In this document: one piece after another, positions 54,962 through 63,030 of the stretch | How the letters are laid out: each line of letters opens with the position of its first letter | Numbering within the stretch: the first letter of the stretch is position 1 | Assembly (NCBI RefSeq): GCF_000430025.1 | Contig: NZ_AUCZ01000004.1 | Span: 124,001-188,000 of the forward strand | Direction of reading: 5' to 3' | DNA: 64,000 bases | Source: Flavobacterium suncheonense GH29-5 = DSM 17707 | Lineage (GTDB): Bacteria > Bacteroidota > Bacteroidia > Flavobacteriales > Flavobacteriaceae | Notes under the pieces: generated by a model | Databases searched by the model: none | Told to the model about the DNA's origin: nothing | Seen by the model: only the letters and a program-made list of their open reading frames with translations | Made by a program: the position numbers and the translations under genes

Positions 54962-56077
54962 TTAATTTACCAATATCTTTTTAGTAACTGTTTGATTGTC
55001 TGCAGAAGATAATTTCACAAAGTAGAACCCTTGTGGTAAGTTTTCCAGCCTATAAACATTCTGAATACTGTTTGGCCTGCTGATTTTCTGAACGATTTGC
55101 CCGTTAATACTAATCAGTTCAATTTCGTTTAATTCCACGTCGGAACTAATGTTGATTAGGTTGTTTGACGTTGGGTTAGGGTAGATGGAAATGTTGGCTG
55201 TTGCTTCAAAAGAATCGGTGCCTAATGTCGGTCCCCAAATTACTTCAACCCATTCCGGATGATCAATAAACGGGTTTCGGTTGTTCTGACGGGCAAAAAT
55301 AGCATTGTTTCGGTCGATTTCTCTTTGACTTACCGGATCCAGGAGGTGCCATTGCTTTAAAATCTCAAGATGGGTATTGGTGAAAACCTGAGTACTGGTT
55401 CCGTTAAACATGGGGTAGGACCAACTTGCCACATTGTCTTCATAACGGGTAGCGAAATATAAAATCATTCGGGCAATATCGCCTTTAAACTCGTTGATTG
55501 GTTCAAAGATAGTACCGCTGTAACCGGCAGAATAACCGGAATTTAAATTGGGGCCTCTTCTGGATCCGTTGGAATATGTATTGGTAGGTGCAGCTGTTCT
55601 TCCGAAAGGAAAATCTCCTCGTTGTGCATTTACATATTTATCCGAAGGAACAACGAAATGTGCATCCGAGTACATTGGCGTGGCAGCGCTGAAAACCGAT
55701 TGCGGAATAATGTGCTCGCGATTGTATTTCTGACACTCCGAAGTACCGCCGGTTCCGTCATCCTGATTTACGCCATAGGTATATTCGCAGTTGTCCGGCC
55801 CGGTTGGGTTTTCGGTATACATATCCAACATAGTGCCGTTGTTTTCATAGTATAAATCAATATCGGAAGTTGTGTAGGTAACGTATAAACCGGCGTAAGT
55901 GCGGTCAATTGCTAAATGTTCTGAAGGAATACCGTCATTAACATCATCAATGATTTTTTTTAGCTGCGTTTTAAGCGTATAACCGGTTCCGGTTGCTGTA
56001 TTATAATATCCGGCAGGAATCTGAGCAAAGCCGACAACAACGCTCAATATTGAAAATATTGTGTAAATTTTTTTCAT
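54962..56077 (-). CDS. Secreted endonuclease I with T9SS type A sorting domain
   Basis: The 371-residue protein has a signal peptide (MKKIYTIFSILSVVVGFAQ) and an endonuclease I domain (~20-285) with the His-Asn-type active site around His122 (REHIIPQSVF) and AHFVVPSDKYVNAQRGDFPFG. A T9SS sorting domain (~298-371) follows, from ISIYPNPTSNNLI to TKKILVN. It should be secreted through the outer membrane and degrade extracellular DNA or RNA for nutrients. It is 16 bases downstream of the methyltransferase gene. Confidence 0.94.
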   Translation of the reverse strand: MKKIYTIFSILSVVVGFAQIPAGYYNTATGTGYTLKTQLKKIIDDVNDGIPSEHLAIDRTYAGLYVTYTTSDIDLYYENNGTMLDMYTENPTGPDNCEYTYGVNQDDGTGGTSECQKYNREHIIPQSVFSAATPMYSDAHFVVPSDKYVNAQRGDFPFGRTAAPTNTYSNGSRRGPNLNSGYSAGYSGTIFEPINEFKGDIARMILYFATRYEDNVASWSYPMFNGTSTQVFTNTHLEILKQWHLLDPVSQREIDRNNAIFARQNNRNPFIDHPEWVEVIWGPTLGTDSFEATANISIYPNPTSNNLINISSDVELNEIELISINGQIVQKISRPNSIQNVYRLENLPQGFYFVKLSSADNQTVTKKILVN

Positions 56078-56093
56078 AATCTAGTTATTTGGG

Positions 56094-57308
56094 TTACATT
56101 TTTCTTTCGAGTAGGGCCATGTAAAATCCGTCAAATCCTGACTCCGAGGCTAAAACCTTAACATCCTTAACAAAGGTAAAGTTTTTTCCGCTTTCAGTAT
56201 TTAAGAATTTCTTAATTTGTTCCTGATTTTCAGATGGTAAGACAGAGCAAGTGGCATAAACCATTTTACCGCCCGGTTTTACAATTTTGGAATAATTCTC
56301 TAAAACTTCCGCCTGAACTTTTTTAATGTTTTCGATAAATTCCGGCTGCAGTTTCCATTTGCTGTCCGGGTTTCGTTTTAAAACACCTAAACCGCTGCAA
56401 GGTGCATCAATTAAAACGCGGTCGGCTTTTTCGTGTAGTTTTTTTATGGTTTTGGTACCTTCGATAACACGCGGTTCAATGTTGTGAACGCCGTTTCTTC
56501 GGGCTCTCAGTTTCAACTGATTCAGTTTACTTTCGTACAAATCCATGGCGATTAACTGGCCTTTGTTTTCCATTAAGGAAGCCATGTGCAAAGTTTTTCC
56601 GCCGGCTCCGGCACAAGTATCGACCACGCGCATTCCCGGTTTTACTTCAAGGAATGGAGCAACCAATTGTGAAGAAGCGTCCTGCACTTCAAACAAGCCG
56701 TCTTTGAAAGCCTGCGTTAAAAATACGTTGGCTCTTTCTTTAAGAATTAAAGCGTCTTCATATTTTGAATCGAATTCGGTTTCGATGTTTAAATCCATCA
56801 AAATCGCACGCAATTTTTCTTTTGTGGTTTTAAGACGGTTCACGCGTAAAATAACTTTTGCCTGCTCGTTCTGTGCCGCAATTTCTTTGTTCCACAGTTC
56901 TTCGCCTAATTCTTTTACACCCAACTCGTCCATCCAGTCCGGAATCGATTCACGGAACTTTCTGATTTTTGACAATTCATCAAAACGGCCTTTGATTTTT
57001 CTTGCCGGTGTGTTTTCGAAGTATTTCCAGTCGGGTAAGGTATAACCGCGTAAAACGGCCCAAACAGCGAACATTCTCCAGATGTTGTCCCGGTCGAATG
57101 GTTCTTTTACTTCGGCAATTTCGGCGTATAATCGTTTCCAGCGAACGATTTCGTAGATGGTTTCGGCCACGAATTTCCGGTCGTGACTTCCCCAGCGTTT
57201 GTCTTTCTTCAGCGCTATCGCCACAACTTTATCGGCATACTGTCCTTCGTTGAAAATCGCCATAAGCGAATCGATAACGGTAAAAACTAAATTACGGTGT
57301 AATCTCAT
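56094..57308 (-). CDS. RsmB-family rRNA cytosine-C5 methyltransferase
   Basis: The 404-residue SAM enzyme has an N-terminal NusB-like helical region and a catalytic domain with SAM motif VDTCAGAGGKTLHMA. The general motif IV is DAPCSGLGVLKRNPDSKW and the nucleophilic motif VI YATCSVLPSENQ, so both conserved cysteines are present. It is probably the RsmB-type enzyme acting on 16S rRNA C967, but other RNA m5C specificities cannot be excluded. A perfect -7 box lies 20 bases upstream. Confidence 0.9.
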   Translation of the reverse strand: MRLHRNLVFTVIDSLMAIFNEGQYADKVVAIALKKDKRWGSHDRKFVAETIYEIVRWKRLYAEIAEVKEPFDRDNIWRMFAVWAVLRGYTLPDWKYFENTPARKIKGRFDELSKIRKFRESIPDWMDELGVKELGEELWNKEIAAQNEQAKVILRVNRLKTTKEKLRAILMDLNIETEFDSKYEDALILKERANVFLTQAFKDGLFEVQDASSQLVAPFLEVKPGMRVVDTCAGAGGKTLHMASLMENKGQLIAMDLYESKLNQLKLRARRNGVHNIEPRVIEGTKTIKKLHEKADRVLIDAPCSGLGVLKRNPDSKWKLQPEFIENIKKVQAEVLENYSKIVKPGGKMVYATCSVLPSENQEQIKKFLNTESGKNFTFVKDVKVLASESGFDGFYMALLERKM

Positions 57309-57328
57309 TGTGTAAAAAAATAAGCCCG

Positions 57329-57336
57329 CAAAGATA
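57329..57336 (-). promoter_or_regulatory. -7 box for the rRNA methyltransferase gene
   Basis: Minus-strand TATCTTTG is a perfect match 20 bases upstream of the ATG. Confidence 0.65.
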
Positions 57337-57356
57337 GTAAATTATTTGGCAATAGC

Positions 57357-58232
57357 TTATTTGTAGCGTTTTATAAATTCAGAAGGTGTTTCACCACATT
57401 TTTTCTTGAAAAGCCTTGAAAAATAAGCGTAATCGTCGTAACCCAGATCGGTTGCAATCTCACTGAACGTAAACTGCCGGCTGATGAGTTCCCGTTTGGC
57501 TTCTAAAAAAACACGTTCCAGTATCATGTCGGTTGTGGTTTTGCCCACCATGTTTTGTGTAATCCGGTTGAGGTGTTTGGCGGAAATGTTCAGCCAGTCG
57601 GCGTATTTGGAGGGTGATTTTTCGGTTTTATATTGTGCTTCAATCAGTTCTTCCAGTTTTTGAAAAGTTGTGGAATACGTGTTTTGTGTAATAACTTCCG
57701 AATCGTTTTTTTCAATATACAAGCGCGTACTTTCAATGTAAATCAAATCCATTAACGAAATGATTTTCGGCGTTTTAAAAAGGGCTTCCGATTGGTTTTC
57801 CGCATAGATTTGACGGAACAAGTTCTGAAAATAATCCGCCTGATTTTCTTTTAAATACAAAACCGGTGCATTCTGCACGCTGTAAAAAAACGGGAACGTA
57901 TGCACTCTTTTTTTGGCATAATGCAAATCATAAAAGGATTGGGTGTGAAAAAAGATAAACCCGCGAATATCCTCGGACAATTCCCAATGGTGCATTTGTC
58001 CCGGGTTCAGGAAGAAAAGTGTTCCGGGCTGAATGTCGTATTTGATGAAGTCAATTTCGTGAATACCGCTTCCGTGTGTGAAAAGTACAGTTAGGAAAAA
58101 ATTGTGCTTATGTGGTTTGTGAATATTTTTATGGGCTGTAACGATATGGTTTTCTACCGTATTTGCGTAGAACTCTTTCTTTTTCTTAACCGATTCAAAC
58201 TGCTGAATATCTAAAACCGTAAAACTTTTCAT
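57357..58232 (-). CDS. AraC-family transcriptional regulator
   Basis: The 291-residue regulator has an N-terminal cupin sensing domain (~15-150; HKPHKHNFFLTVLFTHGSGIHEIDF, GTLFFLNPGQMHHWEL) and a C-terminal pair of helix-turn-helix motifs (~190-290) ending FSEIATDLGYDDYAYFSRLFKKKCGETPSEFIKRYK, the AraC signature. A perfect inverted repeat, TAGGACA/TGTCCTA, begins at its start codon and may mediate autoregulation. Targets are unknown; the divergent DUF983 gene is a candidate. Confidence 0.94.
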   Translation of the reverse strand: MKSFTVLDIQQFESVKKKKEFYANTVENHIVTAHKNIHKPHKHNFFLTVLFTHGSGIHEIDFIKYDIQPGTLFFLNPGQMHHWELSEDIRGFIFFHTQSFYDLHYAKKRVHTFPFFYSVQNAPVLYLKENQADYFQNLFRQIYAENQSEALFKTPKIISLMDLIYIESTRLYIEKNDSEVITQNTYSTTFQKLEELIEAQYKTEKSPSKYADWLNISAKHLNRITQNMVGKTTTDMILERVFLEAKRELISRQFTFSEIATDLGYDDYAYFSRLFKKKCGETPSEFIKRYK

Positions 58233-58258
58233 AGGACAGAAGGTAAATAAATGTCCTA
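58232..58258. promoter_or_regulatory. Inverted repeat at the AraC-regulator start codon
   Basis: TAGGACA (58232-58238) and TGTCCTA (58252-58258) are perfect complements 13 bases apart. In the regulator mRNA they form a stem abutting the AUG. In DNA they lie between the regulator and the divergent DUF983 gene and could be an operator. Confidence 0.6.
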
Positions 58259-58333
58259 AAAGTACAAATATTTGCGTAAATAGTTAAGCAATGTAATGCC
58301 AAAAACTACCGAAATTTGTTGAAAAAATATACT

Positions 58334-58693
58334 ATGTCAGTGTTATTCAATATTCTGGGGGAAAAATGTCCGAAATGTGAGAAGGGAAAAGTGTTTGCGG
58401 AAAAAGGAAATATCTTTCTTCTGCGATTGCCGAAAATGAATGCCAACTGTTCGCATTGTCACCATAAATTTGAAAAAGAGCCGGGTTATTTCTTCGGTTC
58501 GATGTTCGTAAGTTATGTCGTGGCAGTGGCCGAAATGATTGTTTTCTTTCTGATTGCCAACCTATTCATCGACAGTTATCTGACCATTGTGGTGTTAATC
58601 GGGATACTGTCCATTGTGATGAGTACCTTCAATTTCCGTTTTTCGCGTATGCTCTGGATCTACATGCTTGACGGAAAAGACAAAAACATATAA
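58334..58693 (+). CDS. DUF983 membrane protein with zinc-ribbon-like motif
   Basis: The 119-residue protein begins with two cysteine pairs, CPKC and CSHC (~12-45), a likely zinc-ribbon facing the cytosol, followed by the conserved EKEPGYFFGSMFVSY and two transmembrane helices (~55-105), the standard DUF983 layout. A TTG 18 bases upstream is an alternative start but adds only MLKKYT; I use the ATG at 58334. Function unknown. Confidence 0.88.
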   Translation: MSVLFNILGEKCPKCEKGKVFAEKGNIFLLRLPKMNANCSHCHHKFEKEPGYFFGSMFVSYVVAVAEMIVFFLIANLFIDSYLTIVVLIGILSIVMSTFNFRFSRMLWIYMLDGKDKNI

Positions 58694-58731
58694 AGCAAAT
58701 TCGTACTTTAGCTTCTCTAAATGCATTCAAA

Positions 58732-59826
58732 ATGAGAAGCGTTGTTGTTTTACTTTGTGCTTTTTTATGTTTTTCCTGTAACCTGAAATCGTTTATGGGA
58801 AAATCAGATACTTCTGTTGCATCGGATGTTCAGCCAACGCCTCTTTTAGCCCCAAGCTTTACAGAAGTTGTAATCGATACGTTACTGTCCGAAAAACTAA
58901 GTATCCGGGCCTTAACAATTGATAATGATAAGGTTTGGTATGCCGCGAACAACGGGAATTACGGTTGTATTTCTTTAAAAGACAACAAACGTTTCGTAGG
59001 GAATATTCAAAGAGATACATTGAAATTGGAATTCCGGAGCATGGCCCAAACCAAAGACAATATTTTTGTGCTGAGCATTGCCAATCCGGGACTTTTATAC
59101 CGCATTTCAAAAGACGGAAAAGAAACGCAACTGGTGTATGAAGAAAAAGGCGAAAAAGTATTTTACGATGCCATCAGTTTCTGGAACGATAAAGAAGGCA
59201 TGGCCGTTGGCGATCCGACGGATGATTGTTTTTCGTTACTAATCACAAGAGACGGCGGCGAAACCTGGACGAAAATTTCTTGTGACAATTTACCCAAATT
59301 AGCGGAAGGCGAAGCTTTCTTCGCTGCCAGTAACACCAACATCATTATCAAAGGCGAAAAGACCTGGGTAGTTTCCGGAGGGAAAAAATCAAGAGTGTTT
59401 TATTCGGAAGACAAAGGAAAATCATGGCAGGCAATTGAAACCCCGATTGTTCAGGGAAGCGCCATGACCGGAATGTTCTCTGCCGATTTTTACGATGAAA
59501 CCCTCGGTTTTGCCACCGGCGGCGATTATGAAAAACCACAGCAAAATTTCGGGAATAAAATCATCACGCATGACGGCGGTAAAACCTGGAATAAAGTTGG
59601 TGAAAATGAAGGGTACGGTTATGGTTCCTGCGTGCAATTTGTTCCGGGAAGCAACGGAAATGAGTTACTAACTGTTGGCGCTTCGGGAGTTTACTATTCC
59701 TACGATCAGGGTAAAACCTGGCGCAAAATTGCGGACTACAAAGATTTGTTTACGATCCGTTTTGTGGATGCGAAAACTGCCATTGCAGCTGGTAATAAAA
59801 AGATACTCCGATTAAAGTTCAAATAA
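58732..59826 (+). CDS. YCF48/BNR-repeat beta-propeller lipoprotein
   Basis: The 364-residue lipoprotein (lipobox CFSC, Cys16) is a beta-propeller with at least four Asp-box repeats: ITRDGGETWTKI, YSEDKGKSWQAI, ITHDGGKTWNKV and YSYDQGKTWRKI. The pattern is that of YCF48-like or sortilin-type propellers; relatives are often loosely called oxidoreductases, which the sequence does not support. It probably binds protein or glycan partners at the envelope. It follows the DUF983 gene by 38 bases. Confidence 0.88.
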   Translation: MRSVVVLLCAFLCFSCNLKSFMGKSDTSVASDVQPTPLLAPSFTEVVIDTLLSEKLSIRALTIDNDKVWYAANNGNYGCISLKDNKRFVGNIQRDTLKLEFRSMAQTKDNIFVLSIANPGLLYRISKDGKETQLVYEEKGEKVFYDAISFWNDKEGMAVGDPTDDCFSLLITRDGGETWTKISCDNLPKLAEGEAFFAASNTNIIIKGEKTWVVSGGKKSRVFYSEDKGKSWQAIETPIVQGSAMTGMFSADFYDETLGFATGGDYEKPQQNFGNKIITHDGGKTWNKVGENEGYGYGSCVQFVPGSNGNELLTVGASGVYYSYDQGKTWRKIADYKDLFTIRFVDAKTAIAAGNKKILRLKFK

Positions 59827-59855
59827 AAAAGGCCGGTAAAAACCAGCCCTTCTTA
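59826..59855. terminator. Weak bidirectional terminator between the propeller and PAS genes
   Basis: AAGGCCGGT and ACCAGCCCTT pair imperfectly around AAAAA with a preceding A-run. Confidence 0.5.
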
Positions 59856-59868
59856 ACTTAACACTTAA

Positions 59869-60489
59869 CTAACCAAAAAACTTAGAAAAAAATCCTTTTT
59901 TGTCTTCTGTTTTTACTTCTGCTGTGGCTGCTGCGGCCGCATTTTGAAGTTCTACGGATTTTTCATGTTCACTCATGATTTCCATGATGAATTCCACATA
60001 GTTTTTATTTTGTTCTTCCAGATAACCGATCAGGTATTTTTCGCTGGCTTCCATTCCGCTGGCGTTTTCAATCTGGAGCAATCGTTTGTATAACGGTTCA
60101 ATATGTTTGGTAATCACTTCCTGCGGAACCGCTTTACGGCGCGCGAAGTAATTGACAATGTTGCCTTTTTCGTCTTTAGAGATATCAAAATCTGTAATTA
60201 CCCAATAATAACGGCCGGATTTCGCCAGATTCTTTACAATCGCGTGAAAATTGTTTCCTTTTTTCAGATTGTCCCAAAGTACTTTAAAAATTACTTTCGG
60301 CATATCCGGGTGACGGATGATGTTGTGCGGTTGCGACATTAATTCGTAATCTTCATAGCCCGACACGTCAATAAAAACTTCGTTAGCATATTCGATGGTA
60401 CCAAAACGGTCTGTTTTACTCATAATGGTTTTGGTTTTGTCCCAGGAAACTTCTTTGTCGATAGGTACAGGTCTTTCAAATACTTCCAT
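59869..60489 (-). CDS. Stand-alone PAS-domain protein (Aer-like PAS)
   Basis: The 206-residue cytosolic protein has one PAS domain (~18-125) of the Aer type, with YANEVFIDVSGYEDYELMSQPHNIIRHPDMP and the YYWVITDFDI strand, a layout that in Aer binds FAD. A helical part follows (~130-185), then an Ala-rich linker and a short amphipathic tail, KKGFFSKFFG, that could contact membrane or a partner. There is no methyl-accepting, kinase or cyclase domain, so it must signal through another protein. Confidence 0.88.
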   Translation of the reverse strand: MEVFERPVPIDKEVSWDKTKTIMSKTDRFGTIEYANEVFIDVSGYEDYELMSQPHNIIRHPDMPKVIFKVLWDNLKKGNNFHAIVKNLAKSGRYYWVITDFDISKDEKGNIVNYFARRKAVPQEVITKHIEPLYKRLLQIENASGMEASEKYLIGYLEEQNKNYVEFIMEIMSEHEKSVELQNAAAAATAEVKTEDKKGFFSKFFG

Positions 60490-60670
60490 TTTTAAAATAA
60501 TTTTTTAATTCGTTATCAAGAGCAAAGTACCGGGATTTTTTTGTGCGATTTTATGATAAAAATCAGGTTGTAGTTACTTTGTTTTTTTAATAAAAGCCCC
60601 TGTTTGTAAAGGTTTTTGAGCTATTTGACCAAAATGGCACGGCAGCAATGATGTGAAAGTTTTATTTAAC

Positions 60671-60697
60671 AAAAAAGGAGCAAAATGCTCCTTTTTT
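60671..60697 (-). terminator. Intrinsic terminator of the ECF sigma operon
   Basis: AAAAAAGGAGC and GCTCCTTTTTT pair around AAAAT. It touches the stop codon of the Spy-like gene. Confidence 0.88.
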
Positions 60698-61145
60698 AAC
60701 GTCGTCTTTTATGGTTTTTCATCTGTTCCAACAGCTTGTGTTTGAATTCGATTTCCAACTGTTTCAGCATCAGTATTTTTTGGTTTGGAATGATGCCCTG
60801 TAAATCCTTCACCAGTTTTTTCTTGTTGTTCTGGATTTCCGTTTCCAACTGATTGTCCTGTTCCATTAAAGTGGCGGTTTCCTTATCGGATAAATCTTTG
60901 GTGTTTTCCGGTTTCAGTTTAAACATCAGCTGTCGTTTCTGTTTGTGCAGTTCGTACTGACGCTCCTCAAACTGATTGTACACCGGCCAGAATTTTTCCG
61001 CTTCCTCGGGTTTTAAATCCAATCGGTCGGAGATATAGGCTACTTTCAGCGCTTTGATGCGTTCAATACGTTCTTGTTTTCGGTCCTGCGCAAAAAGGCT
61101 AACCGAAAGTGCCAATAAAAGCAGGGTTACTATTTTTTTCATCAT
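60696..61145 (-). CDS. Periplasmic Spy/CpxP-like helical protein
   Basis: The 149-residue protein has a signal peptide (MMKKIVTLLLLALSVSLFAQ) and an all-helical, highly charged mature part. Its segment LDLKPEEAEKFWPVYNQFEERQYELHKQKRQ and the later IPNQKILMLKQLE resemble the LTxxQ-type repeats of Spy and CpxP, periplasmic chaperone/stress sensors. It is the third gene of the sigma operon, overlapping the anti-sigma-like gene by 4 bases, and so is likely a sensor or output of the same envelope-stress circuit. Confidence 0.83.
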   Translation of the reverse strand: MMKKIVTLLLLALSVSLFAQDRKQERIERIKALKVAYISDRLDLKPEEAEKFWPVYNQFEERQYELHKQKRQLMFKLKPENTKDLSDKETATLMEQDNQLETEIQNNKKKLVKDLQGIIPNQKILMLKQLEIEFKHKLLEQMKNHKRRR

Positions 61146-61534
61146 TGTTCTAAATATTCATTAACATAAGTTTCCGATTCGCTGCTGTAAAGCGCTAAAT
61201 CGTTTTCAAGACTGGCGATATCCTCATCGGTTAAAAGCGCGGCAATATCTTCGGTGGTAATATCATTTTGATACGCCAGATAAAGTTCTGCTCCGGTTTC
61301 TGTTTCAGCATTTCGATTGGTATTGAACAACCACAATCCGAAACCAAGTACAAAAACCGCTGCAACTGCTGAAATCCAACGGGTTCTCTTTTTCCATAAC
61401 GACACCACACGCACTTCTTTTTCCGGAAGCTGTTGCATCAGCCGGTTTTCAAAACGCTCGAAATAGTTCTCGGGAATTTTAAATCCGGTTTCGATTTTCG
61501 GATCGTTATGTAAATCAAACTTGTTCATACTCAT
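61142..61534 (-). CDS. Single-pass membrane protein, probable anti-sigma factor
   Basis: The 130-residue protein has a ~50-residue cytosolic part (PENYFERFENRLMQQLPE), one transmembrane helix (~52-70, WISAVAAVFVLGFGLWLF) and an acidic periplasmic part (ITTEDIAALLTDEDIASLENDL). It has no recognised zinc anti-sigma motif, but its place 24 bases after an ECF sigma gene and its topology make an anti-sigma role likely. It overlaps the Spy-like gene by 4 bases. Confidence 0.75.
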   Translation of the reverse strand: MSMNKFDLHNDPKIETGFKIPENYFERFENRLMQQLPEKEVRVVSLWKKRTRWISAVAAVFVLGFGLWLFNTNRNAETETGAELYLAYQNDITTEDIAALLTDEDIASLENDLALYSSESETYVNEYLEQ

Positions 61535-61558
61535 AAGACAAAAGTAAAGTCAAAAGGT

Positions 61559-62101
61559 TTAATTCGTTTGTAAAAAATCTTCAATCTTCTTCACCGCGTG
61601 AAAATAAGAGGCTTTCAATGCGCCCACCGAAGTTTCCAGAATTTCAGACATATCTTCGTATTTCATTTCCTCAAAATACTTCATCTTGAACACTAATTGC
61701 TGTTTTTCAGGTAACATGGCCACCGCTTTTTGCAATTTCAGCTGAATTTCATCACCGTCATAATCCACATCGGCCTGCAAACTGTTAATCATTTTCTCCT
61801 GAACTTCTTCGCTGGAAATCCCTTGTTTTTTGGCCCGTTGGTTGATAAACGTTATCGCTTCGTTGGTAGCAATCCGGTATATCCAGGAAAACAACTTGCT
61901 TTCGCCTTTAAAATTTTTCAGGTTCTGAAACACTTTCACAAATGTATTCTGCAGCACATCGTCCGTGTCGTCATGGTTCAGTACTATATTCCGGATATGG
62001 TTGTACAACGGCCGCTGATAGTCGCGCACCAGTTTCCGAAACGCTTCCTGTTGCGTTTTTGGGTGGAGTAACTCGGCGATAAAAGCTTTTTCGTCCTGCA
62101 A
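61559..62101 (-). CDS. ECF-type RNA polymerase sigma factor
   Basis: The 180-residue sigma factor has region 2 (LYNHIRNIVLNHDDTDDVLQNTFVKVFQNL..FSWIYRIATNEAI) and region 4 (MLPEKQQLVFKMKYFEEMKYEDMSEILETSVGALKASYFHAVKKIEDFL), with no region 3, as in ECF factors. The only upstream start is a TTG at 62101 (a stop lies three codons before). It leads a three-gene operon with a membrane anti-sigma-like and a Spy-like protein. A small structured repeat lies ~120 bases upstream. Confidence 0.93.
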   Translation of the reverse strand: MQDEKAFIAELLHPKTQQEAFRKLVRDYQRPLYNHIRNIVLNHDDTDDVLQNTFVKVFQNLKNFKGESKLFSWIYRIATNEAITFINQRAKKQGISSEEVQEKMINSLQADVDYDGDEIQLKLQKAVAMLPEKQQLVFKMKYFEEMKYEDMSEILETSVGALKASYFHAVKKIEDFLQTN

Positions 62102-62223
62102 GTGAAATCAATTTGATTGTTGGACTAAAGATAAGGGAAATGGTTTAATTGCGGGAAGTGAAAAGTGAGAAGTTATGTATGGTAAGGTTAGGAGCGAAGG
62201 GTCATTTTGTGTCAGGAAACGTA

Positions 62224-62267
62224 AATCCTGCTGTCCGCTTTACGCGGTGCCGCTCCCATCAGGGCTA
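62224..62267 (-). ncRNA. Candidate small structured RNA / dispersed Flavobacterium repeat
   Basis: Read on the minus strand, an outer CCTG/CAGG stem encloses GGGAGCGGCA, a CCGC-GTAAA-GCGG hairpin and GCGGACAG. I recall very similar flanks (AGCCCTGAT..GCGGCA and AGCGGACAGCAGGA around a variable hairpin) in intergenic regions of many Flavobacterium genomes, so this is probably a dispersed structured element. I cannot say whether it matches a named Rfam family such as Flavo-1. It lies in the 245-base gap between the sigma gene and the HAD gene. Confidence 0.5.
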
Positions 62268-62317
62268 AAGAGGAAACCATTTTTGTATTTGTTAACATAA
62301 AAAACGTTCCAACTTTG

Positions 62318-62325
62318 TACCTTTG
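62318..62325 (+). promoter_or_regulatory. -7 box for the HAD hydrolase gene
   Basis: TACCTTTG is a perfect match. The alternative TTG start at 62323 overlaps it, so the ATG at 62347 is used. Confidence 0.68.
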
Positions 62326-62346
62326 CGCGCAACAACACACATTACA

Positions 62347-63003
62347 ATGATTAAAACCGTAATTTTCGACATGGACGGTGTAATTGTCGATACCGAACCC
62401 GTTCACAAATACGCCTATTATCAGCATTTCAACGAATTAGGCATCGAAGTTTCCGAACAGCTTTACGCTTCCTTCACCGGAAATTCCACCCGAAATGTTT
62501 TCCAGAGAATAAAAGATACCTTCAACCTGAATCACGATGTCGAGGAACTTATTTTAAGAAAACGCCATTTATTCAACGAAGCTTTCGACACCAAACCCGA
62601 TCTGGAATTAATTGAAGGTGTTCATAAACTCATCAAAAACCTGCACGAAAACGGCATGCAGCTTATTTTGGCATCTTCTGCATCCAAAAGTACCATTAAC
62701 CGCGTGTTTACCCGTTTCGATTTGTACCAATATTTTACCCATACGGTAAGCGGCGAAGATTTCCCGAAATCCAAACCCGATCCGGCTATTTTTCTGCACG
62801 CGGCTTCGCTGTCTGTAGCACCAAAAGAACACTGTATCGTAATCGAAGACAGTACCAACGGTGTAAAAGCCGCCAAAGCTGCTGATATTTACTGTATAGG
62901 GTATCACAGCGACAATTCCAAACATCAGGATTTATCACTCGCAGATTATCTGATCCACGATTTTGAGGAGATTGATTTTGAGAAAATAAAACGTCTGGTT
63001 TAA
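62347..63003 (+). CDS. HAD-IA hydrolase, beta-phosphoglucomutase-like
   Basis: The 218-residue phosphatase or phosphomutase has HAD motif I DMDGVIVDTEP (residues ~7-17), motif II SSASKST, the motif III lysine region KSKPDPAIF, and motif IV VIEDSTNGVKAA. The DxDGV..DTEP form and the helical cap between residues 18 and 90 are typical of beta-phosphoglucomutase/YqaB-like enzymes. The exact sugar-phosphate substrate is unknown. Its end is 27 bases from the convergent photolyase gene. Confidence 0.9.
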   Translation: MIKTVIFDMDGVIVDTEPVHKYAYYQHFNELGIEVSEQLYASFTGNSTRNVFQRIKDTFNLNHDVEELILRKRHLFNEAFDTKPDLELIEGVHKLIKNLHENGMQLILASSASKSTINRVFTRFDLYQYFTHTVSGEDFPKSKPDPAIFLHAASLSVAPKEHCIVIEDSTNGVKAAKAADIYCIGYHSDNSKHQDLSLADYLIHDFEEIDFEKIKRLV

Positions 63004-63030
63004 GCTTTCCCCTCCAAAGGAGTAGAATCT

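Noticed and set aside
56545-57045. 166-residue open frame antisense to the rRNA methyltransferase gene
   Set aside because: Shadow of a confirmed gene; no independent support.
62212-62427. 71-residue minus-strand open frame over the structured repeat and the HAD promoter
   Set aside because: It overlaps the HAD gene start, its promoter and the structured element; no family similarity.
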